Part shown: piece by piece, positions 23,062 to 35,683 of the stretch
How the letters are laid out: each line of letters begins with the position of its first letter
Numbering within the stretch: position 1 is the first letter of the stretch
From: Erythrobasidium yunnanense
Taxonomy: Eukaryota; Basidiomycota; Cystobasidiomycetes; Erythrobasidiales; Erythrobasidiaceae
Direction of reading: 5' to 3'
Length of the DNA stretch: 64,000 bases
Assembly: GCA_001600175.1 (NCBI GenBank)
Contig: BCJC01000009.1
Span: 558,001 to 622,000 of the forward strand
Made by a program: the position numbers and the translations under genes
Notes under the pieces: model-generated
What the model saw: the letters and a program-made list of their open reading frames with translations, nothing else
The model's database searches: none
Told to the model about the DNA's origin: nothing

Positions 23062-24119
23062 CTATGTCGATATAGCATCTGTAGTATCAAACGTCTCTCT
23101 GAAGAGCTGACCTTTCCAGATGCCGTAGCTCTCCCTGTACGTCCTTTCTGAGCGAGCTTCGGCTGCCGATTCACGAAAGGTTAAAGCCTGCTCGAGCCGG
23201 AACCAACGTACCTGTAGCTGGGCTGGTCCAAGAGCCTCTTGGTATCTGCCACACCCCTCTCTGACATAATGTTTGCGTTGTTTGCCTTTATCTTTATGAT
23301 GCGAAACACCTAGGATGCGCGAATCATCTGAGGTGCCGCTCGCAATCTTGATGCCCTTAAAGCCAGAGGTGACTCCGGTAGTGGCCTCTACAAGTACCTT
23401 CACATTTTGTTGAAATCTGAGAGGCTCGATCGGCTTGTCTAATATATGAAAGAGCTTGCCATGCCAGGGATATGGAGTCCGGCCGTCAACATTCAAGTTG
23501 AGATTATAGTAGCTGTGACTGCCAGCTTGAAGGCCAAGATAGGCAGCCAAAGACGAAAACTTGCTTCTCTTCTCCTGCTGACGCACGAAGGAGTAATGGA
23601 GAATGATTTTCGTAGGACCTGCTCCAGCACGGACACCGATGCGATAAATCGCGTCAGGCCCAGCATTGCAGATCATTCCTCTGGGGCAAGAGTCTTCGCC
23701 CGGAGCTGGACTGTCGAGACCAAGATAATCTTTCAGGGCTTGGCGGAATGCGTCAGGGAGAGTTCGTCGATCGAAGATGAAAGTATGCTGCACCACAAGG
23801 CAAGTGGCCGCTCGCCCTGAAGGGAGTATAGTGAGCTGCTCCTCATACCATGCCCGGAGAGGTGTATGGAGATTGCGAATTTGTTGTGCGAGGGCGTATA
23901 GCTGGCTGATATTGCGATGACTTGCTGAGACATGGTCATTCGGATCGGCCATTACTACATCCATGGCACTTCAGTAACCGCTCCGAAAGATACGACTCTC
24001 TACTCACTGTGGACGTGCCAAGGTTCAAAGGCTCCCACGAGCAATTTCGCCTCGCTGGAATCTGCAAGTTTGGTTGCGTAGGACTCTGCAAGCTTGAGTT
24101 TGTCGGATGGTCCTGCCAT
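23062..24119 (-). CDS. hypothetical protein, no recognised family
   Basis: Two exons, 24119-24008 and 23954-23062, with a 53-base intron, give 334 residues. The first exon encodes an alanine/lysine-rich helix (MAGPSDKLKLAESYATKLAD) ending in FEPWHVH. The second starts with MADPNDHVSASHRNIS and a helix containing LYALAQQIRNLHTPLRAWYE, then a mixed alpha/beta core with CLVVQHTFIFDRRTLPDAF and IYRIGVRAGAGPTKIILHYS. No signal peptide, membrane segment or catalytic motif stands out. The length and coherent composition argue for a real gene, but I cannot assign a function. It lies head-to-tail upstream of RPL7. Confidence 0.65.
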
Positions 24120-24798
24120 GATGTGACTGCCTGTATCGAGCTCGTATAAGTGTAATGTCTTCGGTTGCGTGATCGATCTCAAGGTCGAAAGCGTAAGAGC
24201 AGTTCGGCAGCCTTGTGCACGACGAGTGTAGAAGTTGAAAGGGTTACGATGGCCGGCCTCTACACGAAAAGGGTCCGACACGACGCCTTTCAAGTCTTGA
24301 AGGATCAAGGGAGTAACATGTGTCGTCTACGCACGCCATGCTATACGGAGCAGGAGCGTGTGATCTTCAGGTATTCTGCCGCAACGGCCGTATAGTCGTA
24401 GCCGGAAAGAAAGCAGACAGCCCATGAGGTTGAGAAGTGAACTCATAAGCTTAGGGGAAATTGCTGGAAATCTGGAGGCTTTGTATGTGGACCTCGAGAT
24501 ATACTAGAAGCGCTCTTGACCATGTTTCCCGCCTCTCCAAGAGTGTGACAGCCGTCAAGCTCTCCTGGATCAAAGACGGAGGAACGGACGCTTGAGCCAC
24601 CCCGATAAAGTGTGCCATCCGCTTTCGTCGCAGGGGGATCACCATTGATCAATGTCGACCAAGTCGCGCAGGTAAAGCAGGCTATGGCCAGAGCGTTGTG
24701 GAAGGATCAAATTGGGGCGAGAGGTTATCGAAGGTCATGAATGATAGGTCGTGCAAAAAGTCCAGGGTCCCGACGCCAGGTCCGGCTGGAATCGCTGA
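24120..24798. other. intergenic, no gene seen
   Basis: About 680 bases lie between two minus-strand genes. The frames inside are short and carry no recognisable motif. It should contain the promoter of the hypothetical gene at 24119 and the 3' end of the zinc-cluster gene. Confidence 0.5.
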
Positions 24799-26867
24799 TC
24801 AGCCTAGTAAGTGTTCAAGCGAAGCACCAAACCTACTAAAATATGACGAGGGGTCCTGAGTATTCATCCCTTCGATGGCAGCGGCAGAAGGCCAATCCAA
24901 AGCTTGGTCTGCCAGGATCTGTGCGCAATTTGTGCGAGATTGACCATAAGCAGCGCTCGATGAAGGTGCAGCCCCCTGCTCATCTCCATTGCAGACTGTT
25001 GTTTCTATTGGATTCAATGCTTGATCAAGCAGCTCCCGCAAGCTTTCAGCAGCGGCCGCTGCCTCGGAAGCACTGAAGGGATCTTTAAGTGTACCAGCTA
25101 GACTGCGAAGTCTGTTGTGAGAATGATCCACGAGGGTGATCTACAGACATATTTGTTAGCATCGCTGTGTTCAGACCGCTACAGAAACTCACAAAAGTCG
25201 GCCCAAGCGCCAAGAGCCAGCCGTGACCGAGAGTGCTCAGCTCACGCGCCAATCGCTCTCCTGTACGAGCGAGATTCTCCATGAGGTTCTGCAAAGGATC
25301 GCTCTGAAGCCTGGCGTAGCGATGATATACTGCAGTATACGCTCAGCAGAGTACACAATTGCAGCGAGCTGGAGACTCACGCTCAACGCGTATTGAGTGC
25401 GTCAGGACAACAACTCCTGGACCATGATCTTTCCGTTCGATAGATAGAGTGAGTATGTTGGCCAAGCTGTCGTTGAGAGACTTTGATGGCTCGGTAGCAG
25501 GCAGCGAGCTAGATAGATGCTTTTTCCACTGTAGTATGGAATTTTCTGCTGCTTGGCAGAAGGCGACAACGGCGCTGAAATCTGCAAGGCTCGGTGGAGG
25601 ACCTATCGGAATGCCCCCTGTCGTGTAAAGCTGGTTCTCATCCGCCAGTAGTATCCTAGGCAATTCGGTAGACGCTTCGTCACTTCGCAGCAGCATCGGT
25701 TGATTGTTGACCAGAGCACGGACTTTGTCGTTAATGTCTAGATCGCGGATCAGCTGGTACCGCTTGAATCGTATACCTGTCGGAAACGTACACAATACCC
25801 AGTATATTCTTCGGCGAATCTCGTCTTGGACTGGGTCCAGCTTATCATTGGCTCTTTCGAAGTGGGAAGCTAACGCAATCCTTTCTGCCTCGCCAAATAA
25901 TCGGTCCGCCACTTTCGATGATAGACACTTCTCAAAAGTGGCCACAAGTAGTATGTTTTGCACGCATATCGTGGTTCCAGCTTTGACAATCTGATGGATA
26001 CGATGTCCCGTGGCCACTGTTGCCGTGTTGAATCGTCTACCAGCATCCTCCCAGGTCAGGAAGCCCGCATCTTGCAAGCAGCGCAGAAGCGGCAAATTGC
26101 GATTCCAGACGCAAGTCACTGCGCATACATTGGCTACTAGCTGATAGAACAAGGCGTCTGTTCTATCTGAACGAGCTGCGAGTTTGCTTGTGAAGGACGG
26201 GCGATGTAGTATCGGCAGTCGGACCCATAGAGTGGTGAAGAAAATGTCGACTAGCGTTGTGACTGTAATCAGCGGCACGATGTTCTCAATACCTGCGGCG
26301 GGGCCCGCTGCCAGCGGGATTGGGGAAGATGCCCTGCTAGGCCCAGCCGAGTCAGGCCTGGGATGTCTCATCCCGTAGCGTGCGTCTTGAGGTGGCAGAG
26401 CAGAGAAAGCGCCGGGAACTCTCTGATCATCGAAGATCACCGGAGTTTGGGAAGAAGAGGATGGGGCCGAGCGAAGAGATGCCAGGAACGTAGCATTTTC
26501 GAAGCCGTGATCAGCAGTGGCTGCATTAGCTTGTGCGCTTGATTCTTGAAGCATGTCTGAAGGTCCCGGAACCGCTGGAGACGTTCGACCATCATCGCTT
26601 CGACCGGGCGCAGGAGTGTATGGCTTCAGCCTCGGTCGACCACGCTTCACAGTAGGAGGAGAATAAGTGCAGAGCACCTCGAAAGTAATACAAGAGGAGC
26701 AGCTGGGCAGACCTTTGTCGCAGGCCACCTTTCTTGATCGACATATATCGCACGCCCGGCCTTGTCCTTTTCCGACGCTGTAAGAAACAAGTTCATCAGC
26801 ATTGTACATGGGTATAGATACGAGGGACTCACCTTTCACGCGCTCTCTTCAAAACAGGCTCGGCCAT
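24799..26867 (-). CDS. Zn2Cys6 fungal transcription factor
   Basis: Four exons, 26867-26833, 26777-25381, 25329-25193 and 25140-24799, give 636 residues. The binuclear zinc cluster is near the N-terminus: CDICRSRKVACDKGLPSCSS, then C after one residue-run and a final C, spacing C-x2-C-x6-C-x6-C-x2-C-x6-C. It is preceded by a short basic exon and followed by the basic linker KRGRPRLKPY. The middle matches the fungal-specific transcription factor domain, with IFFTTLWVRLPILHRPSF near its start and RRRIYWVLCTFPTGIRFKRY later. These are nuclear DNA-binding regulators, often of metabolic genes; the target cannot be told. The 35-base first exon supplies the true start MAEPVLKRARE; the ATG of the longer unspliced frame lies within the intron. 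Confidence 0.9.
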
Positions 26868-27159
26868 TTACGGGTATTAAGTCTGTAGGGCACCCTTCGA
26901 CGCAGAGCAAATAGGTTGCAGGTTTGAGAAGTGCGTGTAGAAGCTACAGATGTTACAGATGATTATCTTCCGCTGTCCATTTTGATGATCAAAGCAGTGC
27001 GTATGAAAGCAAGCCCAGACACGCCTGCAAGATGATGTATCCTAGGGCTAAAAAGCGGACATACAACATGCTAAGGAACGCCCATGTCCGCCAGTACACA
27101 TCATGTGGTATGGTTGCATTGCGGAGCCGCACACAGTCTAAGTTATCCTGACAGGCCTC

Positions 27160-28606
27160 TTATACAACATCATTGTCTTTAGCAGAGCGCCTCAGCCAGG
27201 TCGTGAAGACATATACTAAGAGCTGTGAAAATACGATCTGCATGCCCTGATAGACCACGATGGGGATGATTAGAAGACCTTGCGTCCGGACATCATACCC
27301 AGAATAGAAGATAGTCAGGAGAGGAGTACCAAGCACAATACCTGCACGCAACCACATGATACTCAGATTGATTCCATTCCGGCGGAGTCGCGCACACATA
27401 CCCTTCGAGATCGCGCAGAAGACCAGTGCAACTGTATCTTCCTTGCTGAAGCGCATACCTTCTAAAGCGCGGCTCTTGCCGTGAGCGCCGAGAACTGGTA
27501 TCCTCGCTATACTGAACGTTATTGCGACTAACAATATGTAGATTCCGAAGTCCAGCAAGACCATAAACGCGATGGACTGGGGTGATAGCGCTTCAAAGGC
27601 GCCGCTGTAGAAGGCATTGCAAAAGGCAGCCCAGATGTTGATGAGAAGGAGGAATTGTCCGACTCTGTCTAGGTACAGTACATCTCGAGCCTTCTTGACA
27701 GACTTTGGCAGCAGATTCTGCAAAACCTGACCGACAATCTGCAAAGCAAATCAGACTATGCCTTAGTTCACAGTGTTCCCTCTGACGTACCAATGGTACT
27801 ATGAGGATAAGAGACAGCTGCTTGGCCATCTGCTTGTATATATCGGTAATCCCGCCGCCGTTCGCTGGCTGCGGTGTAGCGAAACCCCAACCAGTCTCGT
27901 CCCTCGGGAACATAGTGAGGAGGAGAGGTGTGATGAACACGCCTAGAACGTTGGAGATAACGACCTCGATAGTTGCGCCCTCTATATATTGACAGTCGAC
28001 ATTAGCAAAAGATAGCGCAGCACTAGACACTGCTGCCCACCGGCATTTCCTCCAGCCAATCTGGTCATAGTGACATTACTAGCGACCGTTGTAGGCGCGA
28101 CTCCCATGAAGACGAAGCCTGCCATCATGTACGGATCTAGAGTGCCCGACAGACCTTGGCCAGCTCTAGCAGCGCTGACGATACCAAACATGAGAGCTGG
28201 AAAGATCAAGAAGCTGATGACCAGAGTGGTGATGTGCAGGCGGAAGTTGAGAGATTGCCTCTTCAGACCCGATGTCGAAAGTCCCAGACCGCTGATGAAG
28301 AAGATCAGGGCGATAGATAGCCAGTGGATGAAGGGCTCAGATATCTCATGATGTGGGCCATTGGAAGCGCCAGCAGAGGAAAAGAAGTATGCCAGAAGTA
28401 TCGCAAGACCGACTCCGATCTGAAAGCTGGATCAGCGTGAAGCTTCTCTTCCGCTTGCACGCACTTACAATGAACCACTGCTTCAACAGGAAGTAGATCA
28501 CATATGTGGCTTTCTGATGTAGCGACTTTGGCTTCGGCTGGGCGTCATCCGGTGTCTCTATCTTGTCGCTTTCTGGCACGACCGCATCGGGAGATGAGGT
28601 GACCAT
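27160..28606 (-). CDS. RCH1: Rch1/SLC10A7-like membrane transporter (SBF-like fold)
   Basis: Four exons, 28606-28469, 28419-28041, 27981-27791 and 27738-27160, give 428 residues. The protein is almost wholly hydrophobic with about ten transmembrane segments. Diagnostic segments are LLKQWFI at the first helix, PTTVASNVTMTRLAGGNAEG (the SLC10A7/Rch1 signature), VVISNVLGVFITPLLL and the VGQVLQNLLPK motif. Yeast Rch1 sits in the plasma membrane and limits cytosolic calcium uptake; human SLC10A7 has a related calcium role. The start at 28606 gives a short hydrophilic N-terminus that is usual for the family. The gene lies 206 bases downstream of POL1 on the same strand. Confidence 0.88.
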
Positions 28607-28812
28607 GTTCCAGCCATCGCAATGTTGCCAGAAGAAGCTTAGCACTGCAGCGAAGAGGCTAACGATATCTTCAGGAGAATACCGGTTGAGACGATTCTGA
28701 GTTGCGGCTCCTCCCGGGGAAAGACTATGCGACGCTATATGATGACAACAAGGTGGACTAGACACCTCAGACCTGCCGCGATCACTATGAACAACACATG
28801 AGGTCTCTCAGA

Positions 28813-31800
28813 TCAGTTCTTAATAGCCATATACGAAAAGACTCCCGACAGCGAGACGTATCGGCGACCGCACTTGCTCATGTACTTCTCGACAACTGCC
28901 ATCACCTCCGCAAATGCGTCCTTGTTCTGTATGCCAAGCGCAGTAATCTCCTCTGTGAGAGAACGATCTCAGCAGCTGGTCAGGGACGGCCCGATGATCA
29001 GACTTACCAGACTTAGGCGTACCCAATGCTTTTGAACGAGCTTTCTCAGTATCAAACAGAGACTGGTAGTACAGCATCTGGTTGTAGAGCCTCGAGTCCG
29101 AGTACTGCGGCAACAGTCAGCACCCAGCTTCTCGAAATTATCCGAAGAGTCAGCTCACCTCGTTGTGCATTCGGCCTCTGCAGTCTGGCTTGAGGCATCT
29201 CCTACCGTATACACCGATCATACGTGTTCGGTTGCCGCACGATTGATCATCACAGACTACCCAGCTTTCGTAGAATCTGTTGATTGCTGCACGAACCTGG
29301 TGCTCGACCTGGATCTGCACCGAGACCAGCGGAATGTGCGCTTCGCATGCCTCATTAGCGCAGTGAATACCCGATGGGTTGATCATGCCATTACTGTTGT
29401 CCATCATACCGCCGAAAGCGCTCTCTTCCTTGCACAAGCGACATTTCAGCTTGAGTGGTTCGCAGATTCGGAAGCGTTCGGTATCAGAGATCTGCGACTC
29501 GAAGCTGTGGAACTCTCTCTCCGCTTCGACAGTCGTTTCGACACCGCGGAAGCGACTTGGGTCCAGTCCAAGGACCTCTGCCAGCCGCGCTCTTTCAGTG
29601 CCCTCAATAGGCTCGCAAAGACGTTGGATGGGAGGGAGAACCTGGACCGAGAGGTAGAAGTCGTAGTCTGGGAGAAAGGTGATTAGCTTTGCGCAAGACA
29701 GTTTGACCGTATGCATCATACATACCTAATTTCAGATTAGACCCGGCTTTCCGCAGGTCATCGGGATCGTAAGCACGATCTGCCTTGGCTGCCCTTGCAG
29801 TAATACCATCTTCTCCAAGACAAAAGACGTAAGGTATAACATCTCCAGCTTTGACCGACTGGCCTTTGGCTTGTTTCCTCAGTGCGACCTGTACATGCGG
29901 CTGTGACTTTGCATCGGGATAGTCTTGCGGGTTCTTTCCTAGACGCTTGAGGATGATGTACTGTTCGAGATCCACCTCTCCTGCTCGGACACGCTTGCCT
30001 ACTGATTCCAAATAGTCGTGGATCAGGCCGACTACATTTTCTGTAGCTTCGCCTGACAGGACTTGCTTGAGCACGTATCTAGAAAAGGGTCAGCTTAGGC
30101 AAATAACTCGTCTGGCAAATGAGAGCTTACTCGGACACGTTCTTGGACAGTTGACAAAACTCTCTTCGCTTCATATCAAGACCTTTGATCTCCATGGTGG
30201 TAGCGCCGGTGTCGTCTGCCTTGAGAGCAGCATACTTCTTCTTTTGTAATAGCAGGATGCGCTGGAAGACCGCATCGATATCGATTTCTAGCAGTCTGTA
30301 TCTGTCGTTGACCAGGCGCTTGAACTCGTTACCGATCTTGGTAGCTTCGGCGAGCTCGGTAGCATTTGTATTAACGAAAATGGAGTCGGTGTCTCCATAG
30401 ATAACCTGGCGATATATAAGTCATTAGCTCTTGAGCTTGGGCCGGCAGCGAAGGATGGATACATACATCAAGCTGCAAACTCTCTGCGAGTTCGCGAGTG
30501 TTTTGCAGAATTTCTCTGCCTTTGAAAGTAGTGAGAGCAGCTAGCGGTCGAGCGTAGAATCGAGATCCTTCGAAGCCGAGACATCCGTACATAGAGTTTG
30601 CGGTGAGCTTGAGCGCCTGTTGCTTGATGTCCCACTGTAGTCGCTGTGCTTGAGACGCGGACTTGTCCTTCATCAAGCTCTTGACTTGTTTACGCCGATT
30701 AACGAGAGTAGCGATAAGTCGTGGGAGAACTCCCTGCTTTAGGTCGCTTGAGGGGATCTCAGGCATCTTCTCCAACGCATCCTCATCTTCGTCTTCTCCG
30801 TTATTGCGCTCGACAGTCGTAAAGTCGATGTTGTACTCTTGAATAATAGAGGGGTAAAGCGAGTTGAAGTCCATAACCAGAACATACTTGTCCCATAGTC
30901 CCCTTTTGGGTTCAAAGACGAGACCTCCCTTGTACTTGTCTTTCTTCGCCAACTTCTTGTTGCTGACTTCCTGGACTTCGTCGTCTTCCTGTTCAGCTGC
31001 TGCTTTGGCCATCTGCGTCCGTTGCCATCGGGAAATCTTGTCTGGCCGGATGTACTTTTGCTTATGGAACTCGTGCAGAAGAATGTATTCGTTGCGCTCA
31101 GCACGACCTCCCATGATGGTCTTTGACCTGTAGTAACAGAGTCAGCTTGCTCGAAAATACAAGATATTCGAACATCTTACCAAGAATTACCAGCCAAATT
31201 ACAGAGTTGTTTCGTCAGAGGCAAAAGCTGCACCTTGAACGCTAGAGCCATCTGGAAGTACGAGTCTGCCTCGCAGTGCCGGACAAAGTGGAGCAGCTTT
31301 GTAGGTTCAGCAAATGAGTCGAAGTAGTCGGGCGTATCATCGGGATCGATGTCTTCTCTGTCGATCTTGAGATGTGTTTGCGACATCTCGGTGAGTGACC
31401 AGGTTGTCGATTGAATCATGCTCTGAAAGATCGAGAACAAGTGAGCTTCGGCGCTCAACTATGCAGAGCGATCTATAGACGTACTTTTGAGCCATCACTC
31501 GCTAGATCACAAATGAGACGACCGCTGAGTAGGCCAGTGTTCATACCAGCTTTCAGGTTTGGCCATTTCATCCGTCTGAATCGCCCGATTCGCGAGTAAT
31601 GGTCGGCTTTAAGGTCCCGCAGACGATGTAGTATGACATCGAGCATGACTGTACTGAATTCATGCCCGACGATGACATCCGGATCGAATCGCTGTATGAT
31701 AGCTATTGCCCGATATTAGCCTGCATCCGAGCACAAACGTCGTTGTCCGACTTACTGAGAAGGTGGTTGAGCAGATGTCGCTCAGATTGACAGGTTGTGA

Positions 31801-34120
31801 TCTTGCTTCGTTGCGTTTTGGCCAAGTTCTCGAAACCGTTCGGGTATTCGAACAGAGCTCGGACGGCGGTGTGTACTGTGCATGGCTGCTTCTCGATGGG
31901 TGTAGGATCGTCAATGTTCACTGTTGACAGAGGTCAGGCTTTCTGCAATGTCAGCGATATGTAGTGCCGCCTACTGTCTTGCCAGACTCTGGCGCTTGTG
32001 CAAACAATCTCCTTCTTGTTGGCCTGATGATTGACGATACTTCTCGCGCTCAAGCTCATGACAGTCAGAGGTGGCATCTCTTTCGGCGCCGACTCGTCGT
32101 TGTCTGAGAAGGGGTTTATAGTCTTTGGATCTGTAACGAGGATCTCCAGCTTGCACCATGTTGCGGCTTTGTCGCTAAACTCAGGTTCGCGGATATTGAG
32201 CCAGCAAGGACCCATGATCTTGCGCTTCAGCACGAAGAGCTCGAAAGCTGAAGTGTTCGTACCAAAGACTCGAGAGAAGGTTTTGCCGGAAAGGTCAAGC
32301 GGCAGCGCAGGTTCTGCCGATTCGTGCATCATATCAGCATTGGTAGAGGCTCCTCTCTTCATAGTTTAGCGTCGCTTACGGTCAAACGAATATAGGACCT
32401 TCAGGTAGCTCGCTTCTTGCGGGACTCCGGGTAACTCGAATGCATACTTGCGATCCACTTGCTTTCCCATCCATTCGGTGATCTTATGCTTCTCTGCAAC
32501 TTGACCAAATTCTTCGTATACTTCGTCATCGGTCGGGGCATCCGTATCGTTACCGTATTCTGGAAGCAGGATTTAGTAAAGGTTCGACAGCAGGGCAGGC
32601 GAGGTCCTGCTCACCATCGACACCGCCTTGTCTCGGTAAGACAAACAGGTTCCTATCTATTCCCTCCACCGTCACCGATGCAGAAACGTGTTTCTTGGTT
32701 TCCTTATCGAAGACTTTGCCGATGAAAGTCAAGACACCCTGATTCTCCGTCACGTCTAGCCAATAGAAGCGAACCGAGCCATCTTCTTCAAGAGCTTGTA
32801 TTTTTGCGGTAGCCAATGAGCCTCCGCCAGCCGATGGAGCTTTGAACTTCCTTGGTCCTTTCGAGCCGATGAAGACATCCTGCTCATCTGCAAGTTCGAT
32901 GACCTCGTCATTCAGCGTGACAGCCTCTGCAGCTAGCTTCCAGTCCATTCCTTTCGGCTTCTTAGACTGATGCAGTTTCTGAGCGGGCTTGATATCGGGT
33001 TTCTGCTCCTCTTGGGATGCTTCGAGGGAGGACATTGGTTTAGCAGTCTTGACTGAGGAGGTGTTGACCAGCTGCCTCTTTCCTCCTGCTGGGTTCTTCG
33101 CCTTGCGAACTGCTTGGACTACCATCATCTCGTCGTCCTGCTCCTCTTCTTTCCCGTTCGTGATATCCATATCCATTCCTGCATCGAAAGAGTCATTGCC
33201 GTCGAATGAGTGATCATTGTCTAGATTTAGATCATCCAAGATACGTTCTGTCCCGCTAACGCGTGGCTTCTTGATGCTTCGCGTCGAGTCGTTGAAGAGG
33301 TTGCCGAGACCATCGCTGGAAGGTCCTGTTTCAAGGAAGGAAGAGCCGTCGCCCAGTATAGGATCCGATGAAGTAGCTAAGGCGCTACTGGAAGCGGATC
33401 TGAAGTTGGTCGAGAAGCCATTTGTAGGAGGTACGGCTTTCCGTTTCTTCAGAGGCGGCGATGGCGATCTAGGAGCAGCAGCAAGGTCGCCGAAGATATC
33501 TGCCATGAGATCTTCTTCCTTGTCCACCGTGATGGCCTTCTTGTACGGGTTTGCGAGTACAGGTCGAGGTGGAGGGGGTGGCTTCTTCTTGACCTTCTGC
33601 AGTTTCGAAGGGTCGGCATTCTCTTTAGACTTGCTTGTAGATGTGCTTGAGTCTTTCGCCTTCTTCGACTTCTTCTTGCGCCGTGCTGTATTCAGCGAAA
33701 CAAGGCCAAACAACCGCGACGCGTTTGCAGCCAGTCAGTACGCTTGAAGACCGCGATGCAGGAGAGGTGAGCTGTGCAGACACACCACTGTCGCTGTCGC
33801 TGTCTTCATCGTCAGTAGCGCGATCTCCGAAGTCGTCCATCCCATTGTCGACATATCCGCTGCCATCGTCGTCTTCGATGAAATCGTCCTCATCGAGCCG
33901 CTCTCTCACGATGAGCTTGTAGTCTTCATCAGTAACCTCGTCGTAGATCTTCTTTGGCTTGGATTCCTGTTCAATTATCGCCTTTTCAGCACTCGTTCTT
34001 TACGCGTCTCTGACGGCTGCTGTCCCATACCGATGTGTACTCTTTCGAGCGATTTGCTTCGCCTGCCCGCGACCGTTTCAGCGCTTCCAGCTGCGCCAGC
34101 CTCGACGTTCTGCTGGCCAT
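28813..34120 (-). CDS. POL1: DNA polymerase alpha catalytic subunit
   Basis: Fourteen exons, 34120-34031, 33966-33786, 33685-32615, 32559-32380, 32313-31975, 31920-31756, 31702-31485, 31422-31181, 31127-30467, 30405-30131, 30078-29726, 29667-29159, 29104-29008 and 28952-28813, give 1506 residues. This family-B polymerase extends primase RNA during initiation of DNA synthesis. Visible motifs are the N-terminal [20 protein letters not shown], motif [17 protein letters not shown], motif [14 protein letters not shown], motif [11 protein letters not shown], the exonuclease-like domain lacking catalytic acids as is normal for alpha, and two C-terminal zinc modules beginning LKCRLCKEE and ANEACE. 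The ending [15 protein letters not shown] matches the family. Every join keeps frame. Confidence 0.95.
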
Positions 34121-34293
34121 GCTGTCGAATGGTAGCGGTTTGCGCGAAAACAAGGCAAAGATAAGAAGCGCGACTTTGATTTTGGCGGAATGCAAGCAAG
34201 CAAGTACGAAATGAGAAGCAAGTAACGCAAGACAGCGATATCTCATTCATGACAGGATCACTTGACCACTGGTCTGCGTTGCTTGGGAACTGG

Positions 34294-34706
34294 CTAGCTC
34301 GTTCGCCGAGCAGCCAGAATCTGACGCCGCTTGGCTCTCTCTGCCTGAATTTCTGTAATGCGCTGTCGCAGGCTAATTACACTCCCTCTCGCCGGCTCAC
34401 CCAATGCATACTCGTCGTGTACATCTGCGACAGATCAACCACATCAGGACGGTAGCAGGTACAACTCACGAGATGCTGCGACTCACCTGGCCCTACGTGC
34501 TCTTGCGTTTGATCTCGATGCACTGTTATACGCATTGTGTCTTTCACAGCAAATGTCTGCATCAGCCAATTAGAGCCATCCAGTGTACGGCCAACGATTC
34601 GAGGCTCGATGATAGCGGGTCCGGCAGATTCATGGTCCATGTAGCTGGCGAGACTGCCTTGGCTATCGCTGCGATGCAGATTTCTGGAACTGCTACGGCT
34701 GGCCAT
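34294..34706 (-). CDS. small protein of tandem family T, copy T1
   Basis: Two exons, 34706-34487 and 34424-34294, with a 62-base intron, give 116 residues. It is a clear duplicate of the gene just upstream (34734-35234): SLASYMDHESAGP matches SVVSYLDNEPAGP, ITVHRDQTQEHVGP matches VRVHRDQRREHVGP, and ISLRQRITE matches ISLRQRIAE in exon 2. The intron sits at the same codon and phase in both copies. Exon 2 is needed to reach the conserved DEY and LRQRI segments; without splicing the frame ends in unrelated sequence. No signal peptide, membrane segment or known domain is visible. The start codon lies only 27 bases after the stop of T2. Confidence 0.65.
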
Positions 34707-34733
34707 GGACTTTGCTGTGGACTTCGAACGATT

Positions 34734-35234
34734 CTATCGAGCGCCTATACCTTGAGTCCGATCCGGGGCATTGGGTGCCGGCATTGCCTTCAGCACTTCA
34801 GCGATGCGCTGCCTCAGACTTATGGCATCCCCCCTCCTCGGCATCCCTATTGGGTACTCGTCACGCATATCTGCGGCACGACGCGATCAAGTCAAGTCGA
34901 GCTTTAAGCTGTTCGCGTGCCAGGAAATGAACTTACCAGGTCCTACATGTTCTCGCCTCTGGTCTCGATGGACCCTCACTCCCTTTATGTGCTTCACGTA
35001 CCACTCCTGGACCAGCCAGTGATTGCCAGATTGGGTGCGGCCGATTGTTCGCGTCTCCCTTACAACTGGTCCAGCAGGTTCATTGTCAAGGTAGCTGACA
35101 ACGCTGCCACCGCTGTCCCTCCGAGGCTGGTTCATGGATCCACTGCAGTCGGACATGGAGTTCCTTGCAGACCCAGAACCACTCGATCGATCCTTGCTTC
35201 CAAACTTACAAGGTGAGGATCTTGAAGATGGCAT
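34734..35234 (-). CDS. small protein of tandem family T, copy T2
   Basis: Two exons, 35234-34937 and 34870-34734, with a 66-base intron, give 144 residues. The N-terminal 45 residues are serine-rich and disordered. A compact region follows with SVVSYLDNEPAGP, a WLVQEWYVKHIKGVRVHRD strand-like stretch and HVGPD across the splice, then DEYPIGMPRRGDAISLRQRI and a short tail. No family is recognised. It is the longer copy of a head-to-tail pair with T1; the conserved intron position shows that duplication followed intron gain. Confidence 0.65.
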
Positions 35235-35683
35235 TGGAGACTGATCATGGCAGTATCAGCTCGTTCGGCGTAAAGACCATTGGTAGGCGTCACACCTAAG
35301 ATGATCTTGCTTGAAGGGTGTAGCGCTGACGTATAGGTCTGGGCTGAAACTTCACAAACAGGATAGCAAGATCAGCAGTATGTATCGCGCTTCATCGCTG
35401 AAGGTCCGATACTTCAATCAAAGGCGAAACTACAAAAGGGCAACGAAAGCTCTCGAAAACACTGCGAATATTGTAGAAGAGCACTTCATTACAGCAACAG
35501 CAACCTTAAAGGCATCGCGCATGAGTCTATACTGACTCTTCTCCCGCTTGCTGTCAAGCTCCTGACAGATAAGCCTGTGTGCCAGCCTTCTTTGGCCTGA
35601 ATCGGCGAATTTTCTTCGTTCTACTGTAAATCTCGGATGCTTCGAAGACTATCCGAGAGCATCAACTCTACGTCAGCATACGC
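35235..35683. other. intergenic, no gene seen
   Basis: About 450 bases lie upstream of T2. A 74-codon plus-strand frame at 35311-35535 has no recognisable motif. It probably contains the T2 promoter. Confidence 0.4.
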
